Positions 26,253 to 35,527 of a DNA stretch of 64,000 nt are shown here, piece by piece (positions within the stretch are counted from its first letter, which is position 1; each line of letters begins with the position of its first letter). Position numbers and translations under genes: made by a program. Location of the stretch: the NCBI GenBank assembly GCA_964487685.1, contig CAZASA010000001.1, forward strand, positions 6,760 through 70,759. Direction: 5' to 3'. Under the pieces are notes generated by a model that made no database searches, was not told the origin of the DNA, and saw only the letters and a list, made by a program, of their open reading frames with translations. Origin of the DNA: JABDGZ01 sp964487685. Lineage in GTDB: Bacteria > Omnitrophota > Gorgyraeia > Zapsychrales > Fredricksoniimonadaceae.

Positions 26253-27288
26253 TCCCAACAGCCGTATCGGCTTAGCTATTGCGTCATTTCGCCGCAATAG
26301 GGTTAGCATGTTCTGTCTCTGGGTCTTGCTTGTCATTTACGGGATGGCGATAGGTGCTGATTTTATCTGCCCGTATTCCTATCACGACGAAGACCGCAAT
26401 TATTCTTACTGTCCTCCAACAACTGTTCATTGGGCGGAGCATGGGCGATGGGCCTATCCATTTATCTACCAGCGCAAACTGACCTTCGATGTTTATCATC
26501 GACGGGTCTATGTCGATGATCTGGCCCAAAAATGCCCGCTGCATTTTTTACGATCAGGTCGGCTTTTCGGGGTCAACACTCCAGGGCGTTTTTATCTTTG
26601 GGGCGCGGATGCGCGTGGACGCGATCTGTTCTCACGTATCTGGTATGGGGCCAGGATATCGTTGTCCATCGGGCTTTTAGGTGTTGCCATTTCATTTATG
26701 CTGGGACTGTTGATCGGCGGGATCGCCGGTTATTACGGCGGTTGGGTGGATGGCGTTTTGATGCGTCTTTGCGAGATGTTCATGATGGTGCCGGGATTTT
26801 ATCTGATGCTGGCCTTAAGGGCCGCTGTACCGGAGAATTTTAATTCGGTGCAGGTATATTTTAGTGTGGTGGTCATCCTGGCGTTCATCGGCTGGGCCTC
26901 TTTAGCGCGAATTATCCGCGGCATGACCCTTTCACTGCGCGAGCGGGACTATGTATTGGCAGCCAAGACCCTGGGGGTTTCTGATATAACCATTATATTC
27001 AAACATATCCTGCCTCAGACGATCTCATTTTCCTGCGCAACATTGATGTTGACGATCTCTTCGTATATTTTGGCAGAAGCGGGTTTAAGTGTTGTGGGTT
27101 TAGGCATCCAGGACCCTGTTCCCAGCTGGGGAAATTTGCTTTCGGATGCCATGGCCATCGTGCCGGTGATATTCGCGCCGTGGATATTACTGCCTGGATT
27201 GTTTATATTTATTGCTGTGATATGTTTCAATGTCGTCGGAGACGGTCTTCGGGACGCTTTTGACCCGATGTTCAATAGTGAGGATTAA
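26236..27288 (+). CDS. ABC transporter permease, DppC type
   Basis: 350 residues. After the first membrane segment there is an extended periplasmic part of roughly 100 residues ending GADARGRDLFSRIWYGARISL, then five segments and the EAA loop LAAKTLGVSDITIIFKHILP. The extended loop is longer than in plain DppC and recalls YejE-like permeases. It overlaps the DppB-type gene by 17 bases. Confidence 0.9.
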   Translation: MKNLIDPNSRIGLAIASFRRNRVSMFCLWVLLVIYGMAIGADFICPYSYHDEDRNYSYCPPTTVHWAEHGRWAYPFIYQRKLTFDVYHRRVYVDDLAQKCPLHFLRSGRLFGVNTPGRFYLWGADARGRDLFSRIWYGARISLSIGLLGVAISFMLGLLIGGIAGYYGGWVDGVLMRLCEMFMMVPGFYLMLALRAAVPENFNSVQVYFSVVVILAFIGWASLARIIRGMTLSLRERDYVLAAKTLGVSDITIIFKHILPQTISFSCATLMLTISSYILAEAGLSVVGLGIQDPVPSWGNLLSDAMAIVPVIFAPWILLPGLFIFIAVICFNVVGDGLRDAFDPMFNSED

Positions 27289-27294
27289 AATTTC

Positions 27295-28791
27295 ATGCAA
27301 CGATTGATCATTGTGCTTATTTTGATTTGGCTCGGATGGCATGTAGCCATTCCTATTGACCTGACTGTTTCCGATCTTGGGCGGCATATTAAAAATGGCG
27401 AACTTATTGCCCATGGTAATGGGGATGTTTTATATAAGAACTTCTATTCTTATACCAACCCTCAATATCCTTTTATCAATCACCATTGGCTGTTCGGAGT
27501 TTTTTGTTATGTGATATGGCATTTTGTCGGCATTACAGGACTGTATTTCATTTATGTGATGCTTGAGCTTCTGACTTTTTATGTCTTTTTTGATCTTGCA
27601 AGGCGTTCTTCTTCATTCATCACTGCCTGTGCTTTCGGTTTGTTGGCTTTCCCGTTGATTTCATTTCGATATGAGATCCGGCCGGAAGGGATCAGTTGTC
27701 TTTTCGGGGGGCTGTTTTGGTGGATGATCCTTGCCTTTCAAGAGAAACGCATTAAGCCGGTTCAATTGACCATCAGTCTTTGTGCCCTGCAAGTACTATG
27801 GGTCAATATACACATATTTTTTATTTTAGGCCCGCTATTAATTTTCCTTTTTTGGTGCCAAGAACGCAGCAATGGCCGTAAGGAAGAAGCGGCTGTCTTG
27901 CAAAAGATTTTTTTCTGCTTGTTGGCCGCGTGCTTGATCAATCCTTCAGGTATAAACGGGGCATTGGTGCCGTTTCAATTAGGTAAGGCGTACTCTTATT
28001 TGATCATGGAGAATGCGTCGGTATTTTACTTATTAAGCACAAAAATGTTCTTCTTAAGACCCCTATTGCTTTATTTCTTGGCAGCACTTGGGGTTTTGCT
28101 CTTGGGATTATTATTTTTGGTTCAAAAGGAAGGGTTTAAGAAATATATTTTTATCACTTTATTGTCTTTGATCTTGTCCCTTGTGGCCCTGAAGGCTGCA
28201 CGGATGATCGGGATCTTAGGGTTTTTCTGGATCCCCTTGATGGCGTTGGTTTATACCAAATGGACCCAGTCTAAAACAGCTCATGTTCAGAAATTAATAG
28301 AAGCACTTATCGTGTTAGCGGCGATCATTGTTTCAGCTTATGTCAATTGTGATTGGAAGCAGAGGCATTCACTGGGGGTGGTTGCTGGTTGTAATGATGC
28401 GGCTTATTTTTTTAAACATGAAAGAATATCAGGGGTTATTTTCAATAATTACGATATCGGGGGATATTTGATCTTTCATTTAAGCCCTCAGCATCAAATG
28501 TTTGTTGATGACCGGATGGAGGCTTACCCTGAGGATTTCTTGAAAAAGACCTATATCCCTATGCAGATGGACAATGATCTATGGCAGAAAATGGAGATTA
28601 AATATCACTTCAATGTTATTTTTTATACGCTGGATGCGACGCCTTGGGGGTATGCATTCCTCAAGGAGCGTTTCAAAGATCATTCCTGGGCAGTCGTATA
28701 TTTACGCAATAATGCGGTGATATTTTTAAAACGTAATGCGCAAAATGCGTCGATCATCAAAGGCCATGAATTGCATGTGCAGGTGTCATAA
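27295..28791 (+). CDS. Polytopic membrane protein, GT-C-like, inside the ABC importer operon
   Basis: 498 residues with about ten hydrophobic segments and a periplasmic C-terminal domain. It is related to the two tandem proteins at 30263 and 32106: shared features are an early (D/S)LGRHIKNGELI-like region, NHHWLFGV, and the C-terminal motif FVDDRMEAYPED (codons from 28501). No TPR tail. Family membership suggests a lipid-linked-sugar glycosyltransferase or related GT-C protein, but no activity can be assigned. GAGGA precedes the ATG and it sits tightly between importer permease and ATPase genes. Confidence 0.75.
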   Translation: MQRLIIVLILIWLGWHVAIPIDLTVSDLGRHIKNGELIAHGNGDVLYKNFYSYTNPQYPFINHHWLFGVFCYVIWHFVGITGLYFIYVMLELLTFYVFFDLARRSSSFITACAFGLLAFPLISFRYEIRPEGISCLFGGLFWWMILAFQEKRIKPVQLTISLCALQVLWVNIHIFFILGPLLIFLFWCQERSNGRKEEAAVLQKIFFCLLAACLINPSGINGALVPFQLGKAYSYLIMENASVFYLLSTKMFFLRPLLLYFLAALGVLLLGLLFLVQKEGFKKYIFITLLSLILSLVALKAARMIGILGFFWIPLMALVYTKWTQSKTAHVQKLIEALIVLAAIIVSAYVNCDWKQRHSLGVVAGCNDAAYFFKHERISGVIFNNYDIGGYLIFHLSPQHQMFVDDRMEAYPEDFLKKTYIPMQMDNDLWQKMEIKYHFNVIFYTLDATPWGYAFLKERFKDHSWAVVYLRNNAVIFLKRNAQNASIIKGHELHVQVS

Positions 28792-29559
28792 ATGATGGAA
28801 CCATTATTATCGATCAGAGATTTGACCGTTGCTGTCGGTCCTCAAAAGATCGTTGATCACGTATCATTCAACGTGCCTCGTGGAAAGATCGTGGCTGTTG
28901 CCGGGGGTTCCGGAAGCGGTAAGACAACGATCGGTCTGGCCATTTTGCGATTATTATCTCCAGCGTTAAGTATAAAGCAGGGAAGTATCATTTTTGAAGG
29001 CAAGGACCTCTTGTCATTACATGTTAACCAGATGCAGCAATACAGGGGAGCAGGTATAGGCATGGTCTTTCAGGAGCCTTTAAGCGCGCTGGACCCATTG
29101 TTCACCATCGGAGACCAGATCGAGGAAGTGCTAAGCGTACACACGGCATTATCAAAACATGAACGGTATGATAAGGCCATTGAGTCCTTGGCCGAAGTTG
29201 AATTGCCTGACCCTATGCGTGTTTATAAAAGCTATCCGCATCAACTCAGCGGCGGCATGCGTCAGCGCGCCATGATCGCTCAGGCCTTGGTCTGCGGGCC
29301 TTCCTTGATCATTGCTGATGAGCCTACCAGCAGTTTGGATGTTACCTTGCAGGTTAAGATCATGGGTATATTTAATCGTCTGAAAGCAAAGGGTATTTCC
29401 ATTTTACTCATTGCCCATGACCTGGGAATGATCGCCCATGTTGCTGATGAGATCATCATCCTTCGTCAAGGAATAATGGTGGAGCAGGGATTGGTTGCGA
29501 GTGTGATCGGTCAGCCTCAACATGAATATACCAAGGCACTCGTGGAGGCTTTTCAATGA
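28792..29559 (+). CDS. ABC transporter ATP-binding protein, DppD type (compact)
   Basis: 255 residues. Walker A is GGSGSGKTT, the signature LSGGMRQR, Walker B LIIADEP and the H-loop IAHD. It ends at HEYTKALVEAF, where longer DppD proteins continue into the oligo/dipeptide C-terminal region, so it is a compact form. Start could be 28792 or 28795. Overlaps the next ATPase by four bases. Confidence 0.9.
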   Translation: MMEPLLSIRDLTVAVGPQKIVDHVSFNVPRGKIVAVAGGSGSGKTTIGLAILRLLSPALSIKQGSIIFEGKDLLSLHVNQMQQYRGAGIGMVFQEPLSALDPLFTIGDQIEEVLSVHTALSKHERYDKAIESLAEVELPDPMRVYKSYPHQLSGGMRQRAMIAQALVCGPSLIIADEPTSSLDVTLQVKIMGIFNRLKAKGISILLIAHDLGMIAHVADEIIILRQGIMVEQGLVASVIGQPQHEYTKALVEAFQ

Positions 29560-30266
29560 GCGTTTTAGAAGTCCAACATCTTGTTAAATCTTTCGGAGCC
29601 CTTCGCGCTGTCGATGATGTCAGCATTTCATTGCAACAAGGGGATAATCTGGCTATTATCGGCGAGTCTGGATGCGGCAAGACAACATTCGCCAAGATGA
29701 TCATGGGTCTGATAGCGCCTGATGCAGGGTCCATCAAGGCAGAAGCCATGAGCGTACAGATGGTTTTTCAGGACCCCAACCAATCCCTTGATCCGCTTTG
29801 GAATGTGCGAAGTATTTTAAAGGAAGCCTTTTGGCGCAATCGTTCCTTAACGGAGCATAAAATCGAAGAGCAAATGGAGCAGATCTTGTCGGCGGTAGGT
29901 CTTTCGCCGCTTATTTTACAGCGTTTCCCCCACGAATTTAGCGGCGGAGAGCGCCAACGCATTGCCATTGCCCGGGCCTTGCTGGCGTCGCCCAAGGTGC
30001 TGGTTTTGGATGAAGCTGTTTCAGCACTGGACACCCTGGTGCAAAAGCAGATCATGGACCTATTAAGGAAATTAAAACAGGATTTTGATCTCACCTATAT
30101 TTTTATTTCTCACAATTTACGATTGGTCAGGAATTTCAGTGATCATTTAGTGGTCATGGACCGTGGGAAAATCGTCGAAACAGGCCCCGTGCAGACCATC
30201 CTGCAATCCCCGGCGCATCCTTATACGCAGCAGCTATTGCAAGCAGCGCTTTATACAAATTTATGA
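29556..30266 (+). CDS. ABC transporter ATP-binding protein, DppF type (compact)
   Basis: 236 residues. Walker A GESGCGKTT, signature FSGGERQR, Walker B VLVLDEA (Glu kept) and the H-loop ISHN are visible. It ends at HPYTQQLLQAALYTNL and lacks the long C-terminal extension of DppF. Pairs with the DppD-type ATPase. The stop overlaps the next membrane gene (ATGA). Confidence 0.9.
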   Translation: MSVLEVQHLVKSFGALRAVDDVSISLQQGDNLAIIGESGCGKTTFAKMIMGLIAPDAGSIKAEAMSVQMVFQDPNQSLDPLWNVRSILKEAFWRNRSLTEHKIEEQMEQILSAVGLSPLILQRFPHEFSGGERQRIAIARALLASPKVLVLDEAVSALDTLVQKQIMDLLRKLKQDFDLTYIFISHNLRLVRNFSDHLVVMDRGKIVETGPVQTILQSPAHPYTQQLLQAALYTNL

Positions 30267-32053
30267 GCGAACGGTTTTGGAGAAATTTTAGCACCTTGTT
30301 GGGTCGGCTATCCATCGGTCTGCTTTTTGTCCTGGTCATTTTTTGTTCTTGCAACGCAATAACGGACCTGGACTTATGGATGCATTGGCGCATGGGATGG
30401 TGGATCTGCCATCATGGATTTGTCCCTGATCATGACATCCTGTCATTCCCTAATTTCGGCAAACCCTGGATCAATCATGAGTGGTTATTTCAGGTACTGG
30501 TTTACCAGGTCCAACATCATTTTGGATTCAATGGATTGATTTTGATGCAGGCCTTGGTGGTAGTATCAAGCTTCACGGTGCTGCTATTACTGGGCTATAA
30601 ACGCGAGCGTCAATGGGTATCGGTGTTTGGTTTGTTCCTGGTCTTAATGGTTTTTCAACCCCGCTTTACTATCCGTCCTGAGATCTTCAGTTTTTTATTC
30701 TTGGCGAGCTTCATTTATATTCTGTCAAGGCATCTCAATAAACCCTGGGCGATCTATGCGCTGGTGTTCATGCAAATACTATGGTCCAATATGCATTTCT
30801 TTTTCTTTTTTGGCCCGATGCTGGTTTGTATTTTTAATAAAGAATATAGTACGTTTAAAAGGACCTTGCCGCTTTTGATCTTGGCGTGCTTGGCTAATCC
30901 CATGACTTTTAAGGGCGCTTTAGACCCGGTGAATGTTTTTTTTCATTTAGGGGACCATCACCTATTTTTCGCCAATAATCTCGAATTTCAAAAGCCTTTG
31001 TTGCCGCATACATTTTTTAACGGCGATTACTTATGGTATAAGGCCATGATCGTGATTTCAGCGTTAAGTTTTGTTCTTAACTACCGCAGGATCGATGTCA
31101 GGGTCCTTATTCTATGGGCCATTTTTTTAGGCTTTTCTATGATGGCTGTCCGTAATTTGGCTTTTTTTGCGGTAGCAGCCTATATGGTGATCATGATCAA
31201 TACGATGGCGATCTCTTCAAAGAATCCGGTCGTGGATTCGATTGTTAAGATCGCGCTATTGACCTGGATGATCTATGTTGGAATGGGAATAAAAGCCCAT
31301 GAAAATTTTTTGGGTATATCCAAAAGCCTTTATCCGCAAAAGGCCGTGGATTTCCTGGTACAAAACAAGATCAAGGGGAATTTTTTTAATGATTTTAATT
31401 CCGGTGCTTATCTGACAGGCCGAGCGTATCCCAACATCAAGGTCTTTATCTTTGGCCATATGGAGGATGGGGACAAGTTTCTCATGGATTACCAGAAAAT
31501 ATATAACTACGGTGATGCTACAGTCTTTAAGGAATTCGAGGGGAAATATAATATCACCGGGGCTTTCTTGAACAATGCGAACCAAAATATCTCCCACCCG
31601 GCACTATTGATGTTTCATTCTTTCCCAAACTGGTCCATTGTTTATCTGGACCATGACGCGGTGATCTTTTTAAAACAGACACCTGACAATAAAATTTTCA
31701 TAGACCGGTTTTCTGTTGACCTCAATCATTGGAAGACGAATCAATCCAAGTCGGATGATTATCTGAGACGGGCCTATATCCTGGAAATACTGGGGGCTGA
31801 TGAAGGGGCCATCAACGAATTAAAAGAAGCCGTACGGCAAGCTCCTGATTTCGGCCCGGGCTACAATATGCTTGGTAAGATCTATAATAAGATCGGCCAA
31901 TACCCCCAGGCGCTGGAGAATTATAGATTAGGATATAAATTAACAGGGGACATTAAGGCTGAATATTGGTTATCACAATATCATATTGTCAAAGATCGAT
32001 TATCTATATTAACGGCGTATTTACTGCAACGGGGCCCAATTTCAGTAAAATAG
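30263..32053 (+). CDS. GT-C-like polytopic membrane protein with TPR tail, motif-degraded copy
   Basis: 596 residues. About ten membrane segments, starting MSERFWRNFSTLLGRLSIG, then FFNDFNSGAYL and a C-terminal TPR pair (LGADEGAINELKEAVRQAP and YNMLGKIYNKIGQYPQALE). It is a close paralogue of the next gene over the first ~530 residues. The conserved FIDGRTELYG of the paralogue reads FIFGHMEDGD here (31445-31474), so the Asp-Gly-Arg core is lost. It also has a shorter TPR region. Likely a tandem duplicate that is diverging or no longer catalytic. Confidence 0.78.
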   Translation: MSERFWRNFSTLLGRLSIGLLFVLVIFCSCNAITDLDLWMHWRMGWWICHHGFVPDHDILSFPNFGKPWINHEWLFQVLVYQVQHHFGFNGLILMQALVVVSSFTVLLLLGYKRERQWVSVFGLFLVLMVFQPRFTIRPEIFSFLFLASFIYILSRHLNKPWAIYALVFMQILWSNMHFFFFFGPMLVCIFNKEYSTFKRTLPLLILACLANPMTFKGALDPVNVFFHLGDHHLFFANNLEFQKPLLPHTFFNGDYLWYKAMIVISALSFVLNYRRIDVRVLILWAIFLGFSMMAVRNLAFFAVAAYMVIMINTMAISSKNPVVDSIVKIALLTWMIYVGMGIKAHENFLGISKSLYPQKAVDFLVQNKIKGNFFNDFNSGAYLTGRAYPNIKVFIFGHMEDGDKFLMDYQKIYNYGDATVFKEFEGKYNITGAFLNNANQNISHPALLMFHSFPNWSIVYLDHDAVIFLKQTPDNKIFIDRFSVDLNHWKTNQSKSDDYLRRAYILEILGADEGAINELKEAVRQAPDFGPGYNMLGKIYNKIGQYPQALENYRLGYKLTGDIKAEYWLSQYHIVKDRLSILTAYLLQRGPISVK

Positions 32054-32105
32054 AAAATAAGATACTATAGAGCTAAGATTTTTAATGATAAAATGATAGT
32101 AAATT

Positions 32106-34262
32106 ATGAGTGAACGTTTTTGGCGAAATCTTAGCACCACCATTGGCTGGATGTCCATCGGCATGCTTTTTGCCCTGGTCACTTTTTGTTCCAGCCTTGA
32201 GATCAAGGACCTGGACCTCTGGCTCCATCTGCGGATGGGTTGGTGGATCTGCCAGCACGGTTATGTTCCCAATTTTGATGTTCTTTCCGGCAGTATCGCG
32301 GGAAGACCTTGGATCAATCATGAATGGTTGTTCCAGGTTTTGGTCTACCAGGTGCAAAGGATCTACGGTTTTAACGGGTTGATCACCATGCAGTCCATGG
32401 TCGTGGCCATGACCTTCATGGTGCTTTTGTTCCTTGGCTATAGCCGTGAGCGTCAACTGCTTTCGGTCTATACCCTTTTATTGGTCCTGATGGTCTATCA
32501 AACCCGCTTCACGGTCCGTCCGGACATTTTCAGCTTATTATTTTTCGTTATTTTTATCTATATCCTTGCCTTGCAGATCAACAAGCGCTGGTCAGTGTAC
32601 GCGCTGGTGGTCCTGCAGATCTTATGGACAAATATGCACGGGTTTTTCTTTTTCGGGCCCTTATTGGTGCTCGTGGGTATTTTTTCAGAATTTATCAAAC
32701 GCCGTGTACCGCTGCCTTACGAGTGGAATACCGTCGGCCGCCTTAATGATGAAGAATATGGCTGGCTTAAAAAAGTCCTGCCTTTGCTGATCATGGCCTG
32801 TTGTGTCAATCCATCGACTTTCCAAGGCGCCTGGTATCCGTTAAGCGTTTTCTTTGGTTTGGCGGGGGATAACAAGATATTTTTCGACCATATCATGGAA
32901 TTACAAAGGCCGTTTACCACGTCTAATATTTTCAGCGATAACTACATTTATTATAAGATACTGATCTTGATCTCTGCTTTCAGTTTTATTTTTAACCGCC
33001 GCAAGGTTGATATCAGCAGTTTTTTGGTTTGGGTCATCTTTTTAGGTTTCTCTTTAGCGGCTGTCCGCAATTTGATCTATTTCGCCGCAGCGGCGTATAT
33101 GGTGCTCATGGTCAATGTCATTTCTATCTTTTGGGAAAACCTGGTGCCGCTGCGCTTTTCTTCCCCCAAATTCAAGCATATTACCGTGATCGTCGGTAAA
33201 ATAGGGCTCATGGTATGGATGCTCAATTTCGGCGTGTCCATGACGGGCGACGGCTATTTTGATTTTGACACCTACATGCGTAAAAGCGAGTTTTTTGGCG
33301 TGTCCAAACGCGCCTATCCTTACAAGGCCGTGAATTTCCTGGCACAAAAACAGATCAAGGGGACTTTTTTCAATGATTTTAATTCCGGCGCGTATTTAGT
33401 CGGCAGGGTCTACCCTAACATTAAAGTCTTTATCGACGGGCGTACCGAGCTCTATGGGGCTGATTTCTTTGAGAATTACGAAAAGATCTGGAGAGACGGT
33501 AATGCGCATGTATTTACCTATTATGAGCACAAGGATAATATTACCGGGGCTTTTTTGAACAATATCAAGCAGAGCATCCCCCGGGACGTGCTGCGGATGT
33601 TCCATTCTTTTAAGAATTGGACCATTGTCTATCTGGATGACGATGCGGTCATATTTTTAAAACAGACGCCTTATAATAAGCCTTTTATTGATCGTTATGC
33701 GGTTGATCTGAATAAATGGAAGCCCAAGCCGATGGATATTTTAAAATTAGGTACTCGTCGGATCGATCCTTTTCCTTATGAGAACAGGGCGTATATTCTG
33801 GAGGTGCTCGGGGCTGATGAAGCAGCGATCGAGGAATCGAGGGAAGCCATTCGGGTGGAACCGGGTTTTGCCCCTGCTTACAATATGCTGGGCAAGATCT
33901 ATGCGAAACATAAGGAATATCGTAAAGCCTTTGAGAATTACCGGCTGGGGGTCATGTATTCGGGGGACAAACAGGCCCGACTAGGCCTTGCCCAAACTTA
34001 TGAAAATTTAAAATATTACAATGAGGCGACCATCCAGTTCCAGAAGGTGGCGGATGATTATCCTAAGGATTATCAAGGCTTCTATGGGTTGGCCCAAACG
34101 TATGCCGAAGAAGGCCAAGCTAAAAGGTCCCAGGAAATGCTCATTCAGGCCCAAAAATTGGGATTGCAAGATAAGGTTGCCGTTCAAAAAATCCGTGATA
34201 TTATAAATGCTAAAAATAGGAAGCAGGTTGTAGTTAAAAAACCTATTAAAAATAGAAAGTAG
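32106..34262 (+). CDS. GT-C-like polytopic membrane protein with TPR tail
   Basis: 718 residues. About ten membrane segments are followed by a periplasmic domain with FFNDFNSGAYLVGRVYP and the motif FIDGRTELYG (33429-33458), seen in a broad family of uncharacterised GT-C-like proteins. Residues from about 590 form three or more TPR repeats and a basic tail (KKPIKNRK). Paralogue of the preceding gene, with the motif intact. TPR tails suggest partner binding; substrate unknown. Confidence 0.8.
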   Translation: MSERFWRNLSTTIGWMSIGMLFALVTFCSSLEIKDLDLWLHLRMGWWICQHGYVPNFDVLSGSIAGRPWINHEWLFQVLVYQVQRIYGFNGLITMQSMVVAMTFMVLLFLGYSRERQLLSVYTLLLVLMVYQTRFTVRPDIFSLLFFVIFIYILALQINKRWSVYALVVLQILWTNMHGFFFFGPLLVLVGIFSEFIKRRVPLPYEWNTVGRLNDEEYGWLKKVLPLLIMACCVNPSTFQGAWYPLSVFFGLAGDNKIFFDHIMELQRPFTTSNIFSDNYIYYKILILISAFSFIFNRRKVDISSFLVWVIFLGFSLAAVRNLIYFAAAAYMVLMVNVISIFWENLVPLRFSSPKFKHITVIVGKIGLMVWMLNFGVSMTGDGYFDFDTYMRKSEFFGVSKRAYPYKAVNFLAQKQIKGTFFNDFNSGAYLVGRVYPNIKVFIDGRTELYGADFFENYEKIWRDGNAHVFTYYEHKDNITGAFLNNIKQSIPRDVLRMFHSFKNWTIVYLDDDAVIFLKQTPYNKPFIDRYAVDLNKWKPKPMDILKLGTRRIDPFPYENRAYILEVLGADEAAIEESREAIRVEPGFAPAYNMLGKIYAKHKEYRKAFENYRLGVMYSGDKQARLGLAQTYENLKYYNEATIQFQKVADDYPKDYQGFYGLAQTYAEEGQAKRSQEMLIQAQKLGLQDKVAVQKIRDIINAKNRKQVVVKKPIKNRK

Positions 34263-34271
34263 TTTGATCCT

Positions 34272-35477
34272 ATGCGTGATGTGTTGACCTTTATCCTTGC
34301 CGGCGGCAAAGGCGAACGGCTTGATCCCTTGACCCGTGACAGGGCCAAACCGGCAGTGCCATTCGGCGGCATTTACCGTATCGTTGATTTTTCGCTTTCC
34401 AACTGTGTGAACTCCGGCCTGCGGCGTATCTTCCTTTTGACCCAGTACAAATCATTCTCCCTGCAGCGCCATATTTTAGAAGGATGGAACATTTATTCCA
34501 ATCAATTAGGTGAATTTATAGACGTGGTCCCGGCCCAGCAGCGTATTTCCAGCGACTGGTACCGCGGCACCGCGGATGCCATTTATCAGAATTTGAACAT
34601 GGTCAGTGATTATGATCCTGAATTGGTATTGATCCTGGCAGGGGACCATGTGTATAAAATGGATTACCGCCAATTGGTGGAGTACCATCGCAGCAAAGGG
34701 GCGGACATGACGGTGGCCTGTATCACGATGCCTAAACATGATTCGGTCCATTTCGGGGTCGTTGAGGTCAATAAGCAGAATATGGTCACTGGTTTTCAGG
34801 AAAAACCGGAAAAACCTAAAACCATTCCTTCCAGCCCTGATGAGATCTTTGGGTCCATGGGGATCTATTTGTTCAATGCCGATATCCTTAAAAAGGAGCT
34901 GGTCGCAGACGCGGCCAAAACTGATTCCGGTCATGATTTCGGCAAGAATATCATCCCGCAGATGGTGGCCAAAAAATTGAAAGTGTATGCCTACGATTTT
35001 GCCCGGGAGAATCTTACTTCATCCTACTGGCGCGACATCGGGACCCGTGATTCCTATTATCAGGCCAACATGGACCTTTGCGGGCCAAAACCAAAATTCA
35101 CGTTATATGACAAGGCATGGCCTTTGCGTACCTACCATCACCACTATCCGCCGCTGAGATTTTATACGACGGGAAAGATGCCGGGCACCATCGTTGATTC
35201 ATTGGTCGCCGGAGGTTGTGTTTTGGAAAGCTGCCAGATCGAACACTCCGTGGTGTCCAACAATGTCATGATCAGGGACGGTGTTCTGGTCAAGAATTCC
35301 GTGATCATGGACAGCGTCACTATCGGCAAAGGGGCCCAGATCCAGGGGGCCATCATTGATAAAGATGTGGATATTCCCGCAGGGACCAAGATCGGTTTTG
35401 ACCCCGCCTTGGACCGCCAGCGATTTGTGCTGACCACATCGGGCATAGTCATAGTTGCAAAAAAGACTTCTTTATGA
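34272..35477 (+). CDS. glgC: Glucose-1-phosphate adenylyltransferase
   Basis: 401 residues. ILAGGKGERLDPLTRDRAKP, GGIYRIVDFSLSNCVNSG, WYRGTADAIYQN, LAGDHVYKMDY and FQEKPEKPK are GlgC signatures; the C-terminal part is a left-handed beta-helix with VSNNVMIRDG repeats. It makes ADP-glucose for glycogen. No glgA or glgB lies in the window. It starts nine bases after the membrane protein. Confidence 0.95.
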   Translation: MRDVLTFILAGGKGERLDPLTRDRAKPAVPFGGIYRIVDFSLSNCVNSGLRRIFLLTQYKSFSLQRHILEGWNIYSNQLGEFIDVVPAQQRISSDWYRGTADAIYQNLNMVSDYDPELVLILAGDHVYKMDYRQLVEYHRSKGADMTVACITMPKHDSVHFGVVEVNKQNMVTGFQEKPEKPKTIPSSPDEIFGSMGIYLFNADILKKELVADAAKTDSGHDFGKNIIPQMVAKKLKVYAYDFARENLTSSYWRDIGTRDSYYQANMDLCGPKPKFTLYDKAWPLRTYHHHYPPLRFYTTGKMPGTIVDSLVAGGCVLESCQIEHSVVSNNVMIRDGVLVKNSVIMDSVTIGKGAQIQGAIIDKDVDIPAGTKIGFDPALDRQRFVLTTSGIVIVAKKTSL

Positions 35478-35527
35478 TACTCTTATCGGACTTCTGAAAC
35501 CTTAAAATTGTGAAGGGATGAGTTACT

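Noticed and set aside
34506..34934. 142-codon minus-strand frame within glgC
   Set aside because: Antisense to a full-length conserved enzyme, no family features.
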